A DNA stretch of 64,000 bases from Hypomesus transpacificus (taxonomy: Eukaryota > Chordata > Actinopteri > Osmeriformes > Osmeridae), in the NCBI RefSeq assembly GCF_021917145.1, contig NC_061082.1:21364596-21428595 (forward strand). The letters are read 5' to 3'. Shown piece by piece: positions 1 through 12,545 of the stretch. Position 1 is the stretch's first letter. Every line of letters starts with the position of its first letter. The notes under the pieces are model-generated. The model ran no database searches. It was not told where the DNA came from and saw nothing but the letters and a program-made list of their open reading frames with translations. Made by a program: the position numbers and the translations under genes.

Positions 1-1697
1 TTAACGTGCTGGATGCCAACGATAACGCCCCTGTGTTTTCCACTGTTCTATACAAAACTAAAGTCTCAGAGACTGCGCCGGTTGGCACTACGATATTGAG
101 GATTAACGCTACAGATCTAGATGACGGTCTAAACGCTGAAGTAATTTATTTGTTCAGCCAACAGGGCCAACGGGGAGCCTATGACATGTTTGCAATAAAT
201 CAGAGTACGGGAGAAATAACGGTGGCAAGACCGTTGGATTTTGAAACGACCAGTGCCTACGAGATCCGCGTAGAGGCCCTGGATCGAGGCAGCACGCCTT
301 TAGCCTCCCATGCCAAGGTGCTGGTAGAGGTAATAGATGTAAATGACAACGCTCCTGAAATCAAACTGTCCTCTCTTTCAGAGAGCGTGAGAGAGGACGC
401 CAAAAAGGGCACCGCGATTGCACTGATCACTGTTCTTGACAAGGACGGAGGTAGAAACGGTCACGTGCGTTGCACCATATCCGAAGGGACGCCGTTTTTG
501 CTGGAGTCATCTCAGGGCAAATATTACTCCCTCGTCCTTGAAAATATGCTCGACAGGGAAATCCACTCCGAATATAATGTCACTATCATAGCTACTGACG
601 ATGGTAGTCCTCCCCTCTCCAGCACGAGCGTTTTTACTATTTCCGTTTCTGACGTTAATGACAACGCGCCTCAGTTTCCGGAACCTATAGTCAACTTGTA
701 CCTAAAAGAAAACAGCCCCACGGGTTCCTTGATATGTTCTCTGACCGCTTTAGATCCGGACCAGGAGGCAAACGCTCAAATATCATATTCTTTAGGGCCT
801 ATAACGACGGCTACACAGTCATCTGTTGCTGTCAGTGTAAATTCTTTAACTGGAGAAATTTACAGTCTGCAGTCTTTTGACTACGAGGAAATGAAACGAT
901 TCCAGTTCCAAGTGCAGGCCACAGACGGTGGTGTTCCTCCTCTGAGCAGCAACGTGACTGTGAACGTTTTTATCCTGGATGAGAATGACAACGCTCCTGT
1001 TATTCTCCCACCCTATTCTGACCAAGGCTCTGTCAACTCTGAGAACATTCCCTATGCTGCTGAAGCGGGCTACTTTGTGGCCAAGATCAGGGCTGTAGAC
1101 GCAGACTCTGGTTACAATGCGCTGCTCTCTTATCACATCTCTGAACCAAAGGGGCCGAATCTGTTCAGAATTGGAAGCAGCAATGGAGAGATCAGGACTA
1201 AGAGACGCATGAGTGACAATGACTTAAAAACTCACCCGCTGGTCATAGTGATTTCTGACAATGGAGACCCTTCCCTGTCTGCCACTGTGTCTATTGATGT
1301 TGTGGTGGTTGAAAGTACAGGTGACATTCAGACAACTTTCAGACAGCTACCAGTAAAAGAGGAGAGTTTCTCAGATCTAAACCTGTATCTGCTCATCTCC
1401 ATAGCCTCAGTATCAGTGATATTTCTACTGAGCCTCATCAGTTTAATAGCGGTAAAGTGCCATAAGACAGACGGCAGTTTCAGCAGGTACAGCGCCCCAA
1501 TGATAACCACCCACCCTGACGGGAGCTGGTCTTACTCCAAATCTACTCAGCAGTATGACGTGTGTTTTAGTTCAGACACAATGAAGAGTGACGTGGTGGT
1601 TTTCCCCACGGCGTTTCCACCTGGTGACGGGGAGCTGATCAGTATCAATGGAGGAGACACTTTCAGTAGGACTCAAACTCTGCCCACCTGCGAAAAG
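1..1697 (+). CDS. pcdha: Protocadherin alpha variable exon V1 (5' part outside window)
   Basis: Neuronal cell-adhesion receptor exon, entered near the end of cadherin repeat 2 (DANDNAP at the left edge). Seen: repeats EC3 to EC6 with calcium-linker motifs DVNDNAP (twice) and DENDNAP, one membrane segment, and the shared alpha cytoplasmic segment ending LPTCEK. Coding stops at the donor AAG|gtaagg (1697/1698); the frame stays open to 1775 only as intron read-through. EC3 and EC4 differ clearly from the V2-V8 group (TETAP-like EC3 start, VREDAKKG), whereas everything from [13 protein letters not shown] onward is almost identical to the other exons. This fits homogenisation of the 3' part. Spliced to constant exons at 51786, 54006 and 58410 by inference. 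Confidence in family is very high; orthology to a numbered gene cannot be told. Confidence 0.95.
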
Positions 1698-1827
1698 GTA
1701 AGGAGATTTCATACTACTAATTGCGCAATGCAACGTAGATGCCATTTGACATTGTTTCTTGTCTTTTTTATGTAACGTTTATTCATTATGGTAGATTACA
1801 CTGCATTGTATTATTATCAAGTTTGCG

Positions 1828-1854
1828 TTCAGCACCGCTGAACTGGACAGCGAA
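1828..1854 (+). promoter_or_regulatory. RE1/NRSE-like REST site, expanded spacing, after V1
   Basis: Left half TTCAGCACC and right half GGACAGCGA, separated by 8 nt rather than the 2 nt of the classical RE1. It lies about 130 bp after the V1 donor in the 565-bp V1-V2 spacer. REST silences neuronal genes outside neurons, and REST elements are known from protocadherin clusters. Binding here is inferred. Confidence 0.7.
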
Positions 1855-2024
1855 ACGGTACTCCCCTTTATCAATTCACAATTATGTCTGGAATTATAGT
1901 TTGATAAAATACATGTATTTTTCTGGCACTTTTAGGATACCCTTTATGAATCTTAGTGACAGATGTCAGGGACCTAACTTCAAGTTCTAGAACCTGGATT
2001 TAAGAGTGCGCTCTCACTTCTGTA

Positions 2025-2051
2025 GACACAAGGCGTCGCTATAGACCGTGA
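2025..2051 (+). promoter_or_regulatory. CSE-type promoter element of V2 (class A)
   Basis: ACACAAGGCGTCGCTATAGA followed by CCGTG, about 215 bp before the V2 ATG. The GTCGCT core matches the conserved sequence element of clustered protocadherin promoters, a CTCF-bound element in mammals. A CTCCTCCTT box follows at 2090-2098. No obvious TATA box. The rest of the spacer holds the RE1 and no gene. Confidence 0.75.
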
Positions 2052-2262
2052 TTTAAAACGTAGTCTGATCACTAATCTATTATTACAAACTCCTCCTTTC
2101 TCTCCTGGCCACCATTGCGCGTATTGCTTTGTCAGTGTCGCACGATACCATACGTCTGAGGAACACGTATTTTAGAAGATTATGTTTGCATTTGAAACAA
2201 CTGTGCTTTTTTTAAAGTAACTGATCACAAACTCACAGATATTTAATAATCCTTGGATAACG

Positions 2263-4611
2263 ATGGATGTTTCCCCGTGGATTCTTTTCCCTCTGCTTTG
2301 TTTATGGGAGGTATCATCCGGTCAGATTTCTTACTCCGTCTCAGAGGAGGTGAACAAGGGAGCCGCTGTTGGAAATATTGCTAAAGATCTCAATCTCAAT
2401 GTTCAGGAACTGGAGTCTCGTATGTTTCAGGTTGTATCTGAATCGAGCAAGAAGTATTTTGATGTGAATCTGAAATCCGGTGTTTTGTTCGTAAATGAGA
2501 GAATCGACCGAGAGGAGATTTGTGGGACCAGTGAGAAATGCTCCCTGAGTTTACAGGCAATTGTGCAAAATCCCATGAGCATATTTCGCGTTGAAATTAA
2601 TATACTCGATATAAACGACAACGCACCTTCTTTCTCTGTTAATTCACTAACGTTAAATATAACTGAAAACACAGTTGCTGGAGAACGATTGTTTTTGCCG
2701 GTAGCTGAGGACGCGGATGTGGGCAGTAACTCAGTCAAGACCTACAAACTGAGTCCAAATGAACACTTCTCTTTGGATGTGCAGAGCGGAGGAGAGCAGA
2801 GTGTGTCTGCTGAGTTGGTGCTACAGAAACCTTTAGACCGAGAGAAACAGGCTGTGATTCAGCTCTTACTGACTGCTGTAGACGGAGGAAAACCTCCTAG
2901 ATCAGGGACGTTAGAAATTATGATAAATGTATTGGATAACAACGATAACAAACCAATTTTTAGCAAACCCCTATACAAAGTAAAAGTTGCAGAGAATGTT
3001 AAATTGGGCAGCAGAATAATATGCCTTACTGCAACAGATTTAGACGAAGGTATGAATAGTAAAATTATCTACTCATTTGTTGGACATGGCAATTCTAAAG
3101 GATACGGTTTGTTCTCTATCGATCCTCATTCTGGGGAAATATCATTAATAGGGGATCTGGACTATGAAAAAAATGTTGCGGTTGAGCTGCGCGTACAGGC
3201 TTCCGATCAAGGCCAGTCTCCTAAGATAACACAGTGCAAAGTTTTGGTAGAAGTAATTGACATGAATGACAATGCCCCACAAATATCAACGACTTCACTC
3301 ATGAGCACAGTGAGAGAGGATTCAGAATTAGGTACTGCAGTCGCTTTAGTAATATTCTCTGATAAAGACGGTGGTAAAAATGGAGTTGTGAACGGCCACA
3401 TCAGTAGAACTGTTCCGTTTAAACTGCAGTCGGCTTATAAAAACCAGTACTCTCTGGTAGTGGACGGACCTTTAGATAGAGAGCGTCAACCCCAGTACAA
3501 CATCATCATCACAGCCGTAGATGAGGGAACCCCCCCTCTCTCTAGCACCAGTGTCGTTACTGTGCACATTTCTGATGTGAACGACAACCCACCCCGCTTC
3601 CCAGAGCCCATTGTCAACGTGTATTTAAAAGAAAATAGTCCAGTTGGAAACCTGGTGGTTAGCGTAAATGCTGATGATGCGGATGAAAACGACAACGCGC
3701 GTGTCTCATATTCTCTGAAAGGTAGTGCTATGGCTTCATCGTTAATCAGCATTAATGATTTGACAGGCGAAATACACAGTCTGCAGTCGTTTAACTACGA
3801 AGAAACTAAACGATTCCAGTTCGAAGTTCAGGCCACAGACGGTGGTGTTCCTCCTCTGAGCAGCAACGTGAATGTGAACGTTTTTATCCTGGATGAAAAT
3901 GACAACACTCCTGTAATTCTCCCGCCCTATTCCGACCAAGGCACTCTCAACTCTGAGAACATTCCCTACTCTGCTGAAGCGGGTTACTTTGTGGCCAAGA
4001 TCAGGGCTGTAGACGCAGACTCTGGTTACAATGCGCTGCTCTCTTATCACATCTCTGAACCAAAGGGGCCGAATCTGTTCAGAATTGGAAGCAGCAATGG
4101 AGAGATAAGGACTAAGAGACGCATGAGTGACAATGACTTAAAAACTCACCCGCTGGTCATAATGGTGTCTGACAATGGAGACCCTTCCCTGTCTGCCACC
4201 GTGTCTATTGATGTTGCGGTGGTTGAAAGTACAGGTGACATGCAGACAACTTTCAGACAGCTACCAGTAAAAGAGGAGAGTTTCTCAGATCTAAACCTGT
4301 ACCTGCTCATCTCCATAGCCTCAGTATCAGTGATATTTCTACTGAGCCTCATCAGTTTAATAGCGGTGAAGTGCCACAAGACAGACGGCAGTTTCAGCAG
4401 GTACAGCGCCCCAATGATAACCACCCACCCTGACGGGAGCTGGTCTTACTCCAAATCTACTCAGCAGTATGACGTGTGTTTTAGCTCAGACACAATGAAG
4501 AGTGACGTAGTAGTTTTCCCCACGGCGTTTCCACCTGGTGACGGAGAGCTGATCAGTATCAATGGAGGAGACACTTTCAGTAGGACTCAAACTCTGCCCA
4601 CCTGCGAAAAG
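2263..4611 (+). CDS. pcdha: Protocadherin alpha variable exon V2
   Basis: Archetype of the row: 783 codons. Signal peptide about 1-20 ([20 protein letters not shown]); EC1 with the Cx5C motif CGTSEKC and RIDRE; calcium linkers at about 116 (DINDNAP), 225 (DNNDNKP), 333 (DMNDNAP), 438 (DVNDNPP) and 544 (DENDNTP); EC6; membrane helix about 678-702; then an 81-residue variable cytoplasmic segment ending LPTCEK. Start chosen because ATG sits in the cluster-wide leader GGATAACGATGGATG and opens a signal peptide. Donor AAG|gtaagc at 4611/4612; three more codons then a stop in the intron. No RGD is seen in EC1, unlike many mammalian alphas. Homophilic neuronal adhesion is the family role. Confidence 0.96.
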
Positions 4612-4878
4612 GTAAGCCAATAGTGAACACATTTTGACATGGAATGGTGTGGGATTTTAAGGATCTTTTGCAATACGTAGCTAGGACAGTTTTCTGGATT
4701 TGATCTACTTCACAGCCCTATTGGATTTGGTCATTGTCATTACCATTGTATTATAAACAATATAGTAGTAATAGTTATTCGAATGTAAGCGAGAATAAGC
4801 CACTATTTCATCTTTGTTTAAGTGTCAGCCCTCCACATTGTAGACACAATCCTGTTGAGGAGTTTCAGTGACATCAAA

Positions 4879-4905
4879 TTCAGCACCACTGAGTTGGACA
4901 GCAAC
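4879..4905 (+). promoter_or_regulatory. RE1/NRSE-like site, expanded spacing, after V2
   Basis: TTCAGCACC, 8-nt spacer, GGACAGCAAC. About 270 bp after the V2 donor. The right half deviates (GCAAC for GCGAC). Almost the same context recurs after V10 (28175). Confidence 0.6.
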
Positions 4906-5105
4906 TTGTGCCTCGAGTTTCTGGCATGTTTGAGTTTGGTTTCTTTCAGTATATTTAAAGATATTTGTATTTAGTCAGAACGGCTATTTTATTCTTTTCA
5001 CTGGCGTTCCAAATATCTCAAACTCAACTATTTAAAGCGGTAGCTTATTTCATTTACCATTCTAGTCAACAAAGTATTGTTGAATACACGAGTCAAGGGT
5101 ATATG

Positions 5106-5132
5106 AACACGTGGTGTCGCTGTAGACCGTGG
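5106..5132 (+). promoter_or_regulatory. CSE-type promoter element of V3 (class B)
   Basis: ACACGTGGTGTCGCTGTAGA then CCGTGG, about 205 bp before the V3 ATG; CTCCTCCTT box at 5163-5171. This version carries an E-box-like CACGTG absent from class A. The V2-V3 spacer (4612-5334) holds only this element and the RE1. Confidence 0.75.
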
Positions 5133-5334
5133 ATATTTTAATCTGATTTATCTATTTAGTAACTCCTCCTTCTTACGCGTCTATTGCTATTTAATGTTTT
5201 TGTCAAAAGGGTTGTGGTGAAGCACGGGACGCAGACGCGAGTTCGATGACCTAGGCGATTATGCTTGCGTTTAAAACAAATATATATAACTAATCACAAT
5301 AGCCTCACGGATATTAAGTAATCCTTGGATAACG

Positions 5335-7683
5335 ATGGATGTTTCCGTGTGGATTCTGTTCCCTCTGCTTTGTTTATGGGAGGTATCATCCGGTCAGATT
5401 TCCTACTCGGTTTCAGAGGAGGTGAACAAGGGAACCGCTGTCGGAAATATCGCTAAAGATCTCAATATCAATGTTCAGGAACTGGAGTCTCGTATGTTTC
5501 AAGTTGTATCTGAATCGAGCAAGAGCTATTTTGATGTGAACCTGAAGTCCGGTATTTTGTTCGTGAATGAGAGAATCGATCGAGAGGATCTTTGTGGGGC
5601 CAGCGAGAAATGCTCTCTAAATGTGCAGGCTGTGGCGCACAATCCCATGAGTATCTTTCGAATTGAAATAACAATTTTGGATATAAATGACAATGGTCCA
5701 ATTTTTACTGTTGAATCCCTCACTTTGAATGTTTATGAAAACGCAGCGGCGGGTGAACGTTTTCTTCTACCTTTGGCTGAGGACGCGGATGTGGGCAGTA
5801 ACTCAGTTAAAGCGTACAAGCTGAGTCCAAATGAACATTTCTCTCTGGATGTGCAGAGTGGAGGAGAGCAGAGTGTGTCTGCTGAGTTGGTGCTACAGAA
5901 ACCTTTAGACCGAGAGAAACAGACTGTGATTCAGCTGGTACTGATTGCTGTAGACGGAGGAAAACCTCCCAGATCAGGGACGGTACAGATTATGGTGAAC
6001 ATTTTGGATATCAACGATAATAACCCCGTTTTCAGCAAACCTCTTTATAAAGTGAAAGTGACAGAGAATGTTAAGAGAGGTACCAACATAATATCTCTAA
6101 CTGCAACAGATTTAGATGAAGGTATGAATGGTAAAATTATCTATTCTTTTGTGGGACACGGTAATGCCAAACAATATGACTTATTCTCTATCGACCCTAA
6201 TTCCGGGGAAATATCATTGAAAGGTGATCTGGACTATGAAGACAATGTAGGTGTAGAACTGCGAGTTCAGGCTGCCGATCAGGGCCATCCTCCAAAAACC
6301 ACACACTGCAAAGTTTTGGTGGAAATTACTGACTTGAATGACAACGCGCCACAGATATCAGTGACGTCACTCATGAGCACAGTTAGGGAAGATGCAGAGT
6401 CCGGGGCTGCGGTAGCGTTAGTAATGCTGTCTGATAAAGATGGCGGTAAAAATGGAGTTGTGAACGTTCACATCAGCGGAACTGTTCCGTTTAAACTGCA
6501 GTCGTCTTATAAAAACCAGTATTCTCTGGTAGTGGACGGACCTTTAGATAGAGAGCGTCACCCCCGGTACAATATCACCATCACAGCTGTAGATGAGGGA
6601 ACCCCCCCTCTCTCTAGCACCAGTGTTGTTATTGTGCAAATTTCTGATGTGAACGACAACCCACCTCGCTTCCTAGAGCCCAATGTCAACGTGTATTTAA
6701 AAGAAAATAGTCCAGTTGGAGACCTGGTCGTTAGCGTTAATGCTCATGATACTGATGAAAACGACAACGCGCGTGTCTCATATTCTTTGAAAGGTAGTGC
6801 TATGACTTCAACACTCATCAATATTAATGATTTGACGGGCGAAATACACAGTCTGCAGTCGTTTAACTACGAGGAGATGAAACGATTCCTGTTCCAAGTT
6901 CAGGCCACAGACGGTGGTGTTCCTCCTCTGAGCAGCAACGTGACTGTGAACGTTTTTATCTTGGATGAGAATGACAACACTCCTGTTATTCTCCCACCCT
7001 ATTCTGACCAAGGCTCTGTCAACTCTGAGAACATTCCTTACTCTGCTGAAGCGGGCTACTTTGTGGCCAAGATCAGGGCTGTAGATGCAGACTCTGGTTA
7101 CAATGCGCTGCTCTCTTATCACATCTCTGAACCAAAGGGGCCAAATCTGTTCAGAATTGGAAGCAGCAATGGAGAGATCAGGACTAAGAGACGCATGAGT
7201 GACAATGACTTAAAATCTCACCCGCTGGTCATAGTGGTGTCTGACAATGGAGACCCTTCCCTGTCTGCCACTGTGTCTATTGATGTTGTTGTGGTTGAAA
7301 GTACAGGTGACATTCAGACAACTTTCAGACAACTACCAGTAAAGGAGGAGAGTTTCTCAGATCTAAACCTGTATCTGCTCATCTCCATAGCCTCAGTATC
7401 AGTGATATTTCTACTGAGCCTCATCAGTTTAATCGCGGTAAAATGCCACAAGACAGACGGCAGTTTCAGCAGGTACAGTGCCCCAATGATAACCACCCAC
7501 CCTGACGGGAGCTGGTCTTACTCCAAATCTACTCAGCAGTATGACGTGTGTTTTAGCTCAGACACAATGAAGAGTGACGTGGTAGTTTTCCCCACGTCGT
7601 TTCCACCTGGTGACGGAGAGCTGATCAGTATCAATGGAGGAGACACTTTCAGTAGGACTCAAACTCTTCCCACCTGCGAGAAG
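5335..7683 (+). CDS. pcdha: Protocadherin alpha variable exon V3
   Basis: 783 codons with the same order as V2: signal peptide, six cadherin repeats, membrane helix, LPTCEK end. EC1 carries CGASEKC (Cx5C). EC1 ends DINDNGPIF, a variant shared with V6 and V11, where glycine replaces alanine in the linker. Class B promoter. Donor GAG-AAG|gtaagg at 7683/7684. The EC3 linker is DLNDNAP and the EC4 start [21 protein letters not shown]-type (V8 and V12 share it). ATG chosen by the conserved leader CCTTGGATAACGATGG. Nothing broken seen. Confidence 0.96.
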
Positions 7684-7825
7684 GTAAGGATATAGCATAC
7701 TTCTTAAAGAAAATTGCATAATGCAACGTCAATGTTATAATTTATTTTTGACTTGTGGTTTTTAAATTATCAACAATTGTTTATAATGGTTGATTATGCT
7801 GCAATGCAATGGTATAAAGTTAATG

Positions 7826-7852
7826 GTCAGCACAACTGTGCTGGACAGCGAC
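7826..7852 (+). promoter_or_regulatory. RE1/NRSE-like site in V3 3' flank
   Basis: GTCAGCACA, 8-nt spacer, GGACAGCGAC. Left half has two changes from consensus. The site sits only about 50 bp before the breakpoint where V3's flank joins the truncated V4 coding sequence. Confidence 0.55.
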
Positions 7853-7900
7853 ATTGCAAAGTTGGTACTTTGGAATTCACAAATATGTTTGGAATTGTAG

Positions 7901-9354
7901 TGGACTATGAAGAAAATGTCGGAGTAGAATTGCGCGTGAAGGCTGCTGATCAAGGACATCCTCCGAAAACTACAAACTGCAAAGTTTTGGTAGAAATAAT
8001 CGATATAAATGATAATGCGCCACAAATATCAATTATGTCACTTATGAGCACAGTGAGAGAAGATTCTGAATCAGGTGCAGCGGTTGCATTGATAGGACTC
8101 TCTGATAAAGACGGTGGTAAAAATGGAGTTGTGAACGGCCACATCAGTGGAACTGTTCCGTTTAAACTGCAGTCGTCTTATAAAAACCAGTACTCTCTAG
8201 TAGTGGACGGACCTTTAGATAGAGAGCGTCACCCCCAGTACAACATCACCATCACAGCCGTAGATGAGGGAACCCCCCCTCTCTCTAGCACCAGTGTTGT
8301 TACCGTGCGCATTTCTGATGTGAACGACAACCCACCCCTCTTCCCAGAGCCCATTGTCAACGTGTATTTAAAAGAAAATAGTCCAGTTGGAGACCTGGTA
8401 GTTAGCGTGCATGCACATGATACTGATGAAAACGACAATGCACATATATCATATTCTCTTAAAGGTAGTGCTATGGCTTCATCGCTAATCAACATTAATG
8501 ATTTGACGGGTGAAATATACACTTTGCAGTCGTTTAACTACGAAGAAACTAAACGATTCCAGTTCCAAGTTCAGGCCACAGACGGTGGTGTTCCTCCTCT
8601 GAGCAGCAACGTGACTGTGAACGTTTTTATCCTGGATGAGAATGACAACACTCCTGTTATTCTCCCGCCCTATTCTGACCAAGGCTCTGTCAACTCTGAG
8701 AACATTCCCTACTCTGCTGAAGCGGGCTACTTTGTGGCCAAGATCAGGGCTGTAGACGCAGACTCTGGTTACAATGCGCTGCTCTCTTATCACATCTCTG
8801 AACCAAAGGGACCGAATCTGTTCAGAATTGGAAGCAGCAATGGAGAGATCAGGACTAAGAGACGCATGAGTGACAATGACTTGAAATCTCACCCGCTGGT
8901 CATAGTGGTGTCTGACAATGGAGACCCTTCCCTGTCTGCCACTGTGTCTATTGATGTTGTGGTGGTTGAAAGTACAGGTGACATGCAGACAACTTTCAGA
9001 CAGCTACCAGTAAAGGAGGAGAGTTTCTCAGATCTAAACCTGTACCTGCTCATCTCCATAGCCTCAGTATCAGTGATATTTCTACTGAGCCTCATCAGTT
9101 TAATAGCGGTAAAGTGCCACAAGACAGACGGCAGTTTCAGCAGGTACAGCGCCCCAATGATAACCACCCACCCTGACGGGAGCTGGTCTTACTCCAAATC
9201 TACTCAGCAGTATGACGTGTGTTTTAGCTCAGACACAATGAAGAGTGACGTGGTAGTTTTCCCCACGTCGTTTCCACCTGGTGACGGGGAGCTGATCAGT
9301 ATCAATGGAGGAGACACTTTCAGTAGGACTCAAACTCTGCCCACCTGCGAAAAG
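7901..9354 (+). pseudogene. 5'-truncated protocadherin alpha variable exon V4
   Basis: Coding homology begins abruptly at about 7901 inside EC3 ([12 protein letters not shown]) and runs intact through EC4, EC5, EC6, the membrane helix and LPTCEK to the donor at 9354/9355 (AAG|gtaagg). Signal peptide, EC1, EC2 and the first part of EC3 are missing, about 300 codons. Upstream, 7684-7900 aligns with the 3' flank of V8, so it is spacer DNA and not exon. No CSE or leader lies between V3 and this exon. The frame stays open back to about 7753 by chance, but that stretch has no signal peptide. EC3-EC4 ([19 protein letters not shown] in part) is closest to V6. Best read as a deletion relic; its still-good donor could only be used in read-through transcripts. 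Confidence 0.85.
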
Positions 9355-9503
9355 GTAAGGGGATTTCACACTACTAAAAGGAAATTGCACAATGCAAAGT
9401 TGATGCCATTGGCTATTGTTTCTTTTCTACTTCATTTTTTACATTTGTTAAGGTGTATTCGTTTTGGTTGTTTACACTGCATTGTATTATCATCAAGTTA
9501 GCG

Positions 9504-9530
9504 TTCAGCACCGCTGAACTGGACAGCGAA
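9504..9530 (+). promoter_or_regulatory. RE1/NRSE-like site, expanded spacing, after V4
   Basis: TTCAGCACC, 8-nt spacer, GGACAGCGAA. Retained behind the truncated V4, about 150 bp after its donor. Confidence 0.68.
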
Positions 9531-9724
9531 ACCGTAAAATTGGTAATCCTCTCTTTGTATTTACAATTATGTCTGGAATTGTAGTTTAATGAAATCAAAC
9601 CCTTTTCCTGGCACTTGTAGATCTTTAGGATTCCTCTATGAATATTAGGTATAGTAGTGAGAGCTATCAGGGACCATACTTTAAGTTCTAGAAACTGGAT
9701 TGAAGAGTGCGCTCTCAATTCTGT

Positions 9725-9751
9725 AGACACAAGGCGTCGCTATAGACCATG
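9725..9751 (+). promoter_or_regulatory. CSE-type promoter element of V5 (class A)
   Basis: ACACAAGGCGTCGCTATAGA then CCATG, about 220 bp before the V5 ATG; CTCCTCCTT box at 9791-9799. The V4-V5 spacer is nearly the same as the V7-V8 spacer. Confidence 0.75.
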
Positions 9752-9969
9752 ATTTAAAACGCAATCTGATCACTAATCTATTATTACAAACTCCTCCTTT
9801 CTCTCCTGGCCTCCATTGCGCGTATTGCTTTGTCAGTGTTGCACGATACTATACCTCTGAGGAACACGTATTCAGAAGAGTATGCTTGCATTTGAAACAA
9901 CTGTGCTTATTTTTTTTGAAGTAACTGATCTCCACAACCTCACGGATATTTAATAATCCTTGGATAACG

Positions 9970-12309
9970 ATGGATGTTTCCGTGTGGATTCTTTTCCCTC
10001 TGCTTTGTTTATGGGAGGTATCATCCGGTCAGATTTCTTACTCCGTCTCAGAGGAGGTGAACAAGGGAACCGCTGTTGGAAATATCGCTAAAGACCTCAA
10101 TCTCAATGTTCAGGAACTGGAGTCTCGTATGTTTCAGGTTGTATCTGAATCGAGCAAGAAGTATTTTGATGTGAATCTTAAGTCCGGTGTTCTGTTTGTT
10201 AATGAGAGAATCGACCGAGAGGAGATTTGTGGGACCAGTGAGAAATGCTCTCTGAGTATAGAGGCAATTGCGCACAATCCCATGAGCATCTTTCGCGTTG
10301 AAATAACTATAATCGATATAAATGACAACGCGCCTTCTTTCTCTGTTAACGCTTTAACTTTAAATTTAACAGAAAACATAGTTACAGGAGAGCGATTTCT
10401 TCTGCCTGTGGCTAAGGACACGGATGCGGGCAGTAACTCAGTGAAAGCCTACAAGCTGAGTCCAAATGAACACTTCTCTCTGGATGTGCAGAGCGGAGGA
10501 GAGCAGAGTGTGTCTGCTGAGTTGGTGCTACAGAAACATTTAGACCGAGAGAAACAGGCTGTGATTCAGCTCGTACTGACTGCTGTAGACGGAGGGAAAC
10601 CTCCACGATCCGGTACATTACAGATTGTCATCCATGTCATGGATATCAATGACAACAGTCCAATTTTCAGCAAATCCTTGTACAAAGTAAAAGTTGCAGA
10701 GAATGTTAAAATTGGATATAAATTAATACGTGTCGAAGCAACCGATATAGATGAAGGTATGAATGGTGAAATTGTTTACTCTTTCGTTGGCCATGGTAAT
10801 GCTAAAGAATATAATATATTTTTTATTGATCCTCATTCAGGGGAAATATCAGTGATAGGTGATCTTGATTATGAGGCAAATGTTGGCATTGAGTTGCGCG
10901 TGCAGGCGGCTGATCAAGGACAATATCCCAAAACTACCCATTGCAAAGTTTTAGTAGAAGTTATCGACATGAATGACAATGCACCACAGATATCCGTGAC
11001 GTCACTTATAAGCACAGTTAGAGAGAATTCAGAGTCGGGTACTGCAGTTGCATTGATAAGACTTTCTGATAAAGATGGCGGTAAAAATGGAGTTGTGAAT
11101 GTTCACGTCAGCGGAAATGTGCCGTTTAATCTGCAGTCGTCTTATAAAAACCAGTATTCTCTGGTAGTGGACGGACCTTTAGATAGAGAGCGGCACCCCC
11201 AGTACAACATCACCATCACAGCCGTAGATGAGGGAACCCCCCCTCTCTCTAGCACCAGTGTCGTTACTGTGCAAATTTCTGATGTGAACGACAACCCACC
11301 CCGCTTCCCAGAGCCCATTGTCAACGTGTATCTGAAAGAAAATAGTCCAGTTGGAGACGTGGTAGTTAGCGTGCATGCGCATGATACTGATGAAAACAAT
11401 AACGCGCGTGTCTCATATTCTCTGAAAAGCACTTCATCGCTTATCAACATTAATGATTTGACGGGTGAAATATCTACTCTGCAGTCGTTTAACTACGAAG
11501 AAACTAAACGATTCCAGTTCCAAGTTCAGGCCACAGACGGTGGTGTTCCTCCTCTGAGCAGCAACGTGACTGTGAACGTTTTTATCCTGGATGAGAATGA
11601 CAACACTCCTGTTATTCTCCCACCCTATTCTGACCAAGGCTCTGTCAACTCTGAGAACATTCCCTACTCTGCTGAAGCGGGCTACTTTGTGGCCAAGATC
11701 AGGGCTGTAGACGCAGACTCTGGTTACAATGCGCTGCTCTCTTATCACATCTCTGAACCAAAGGGGCCGAATCTGTTCAGAATTGGAAGCAGCAATGGAG
11801 AGATCAGGACTAAGAGACGCATGAGTGACAATGACTTAAAAACTCACCCGCTGGTCATAGTGGTGTCTGACAATGGAGACCCTTCCCTGTCTGCCACCGT
11901 GTCTATTGATGTTGTGGTGGTTGAAAGTACAGGTGACATGCAGACAACTTTCAGACAGCTACCAGTAAAGGAGGAGAGTTTCTCAGATCTAAACCTGTAT
12001 CTGCTCATCTCCATAGCCTCAGTATCAGTGATATTTCTACTGAGCCTCATCGGTTTAATAGCGGTTAAGTGCCACAAGACAGACGGCAGTTTCAGCAGGT
12101 ACAGCGCCCCAATGATAACCACCCACCCAGACGGGAGCTGGTCTTACTCCAAATCTACACAGCAGTATGACGTGTGTTTTAGCTCAGACACAATGAAGAG
12201 TGACGTGGTAGTTTTCCCCACGTCGTTTCCACCTGGTGACGGGGAGCTGATCAGTATCAATGGAGGAGACACTTTCAGTAGGACTCAAACTCTGCCCACT
12301 TGTGAAAAG
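9970..12309 (+). CDS. pcdha: Protocadherin alpha variable exon V5
   Basis: 780 codons, three fewer than V2: the EC5 loop reads [10 protein letters not shown] where others have [14 protein letters not shown]6 shares this deletion. Signal peptide [20 protein letters not shown]; Cx5C CGTSEKC; linkers DINDNAP, DINDNSP, DMNDNAP, DVNDNPP, DENDNTP. The EC2 segment reads QKHLDREKQ (His for the usual Pro). EC4 has VRENSESG instead of VREDSESG, so the usual acidic residue after the glutamate is Asn. Donor TGT-GAA-AAG|gtaagg at 12309/12310. Start by conserved leader. Intact. Confidence 0.96.
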
Positions 12310-12518
12310 GTAAGGAGATCGCATACTTCTAAAAGATAATAGCAGAATGCAACGTCAATGATATTGGGTAAAGTTTATCTTTGACTTGTGGTGTCTAACG
12401 TTTGGTAGGGTGTGTTGGTGTCGTGATGAACGTATTTGGGACTGTTTGTTCAAAAAGTGGTTGTTTATTCTTTGCTGCATTGTGATCAACACTCTGTTGA
12501 ATATATTAGAAAAAATAT

Positions 12519-12545
12519 GAACACGTGGTGTCGCTGCAGACCGTG
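12519..12545 (+). promoter_or_regulatory. CSE-type promoter element of V6 (class B)
   Basis: ACACGTGGTGTCGCTGCAGA then CCGTGG, about 220 bp before the V6 ATG; CTCCTCCTT box at 12577-12585. The short V5-V6 spacer (12310-12766) is the one conventional spacer in which I found no RE1-like site. Confidence 0.75.

Noticed and set aside
7753-7900. Possible short-form gene starting upstream of V4
   Set aside because: The residues before 7901 are translated spacer DNA (aligning with the V8 3' flank), with no signal peptide and no CSE.
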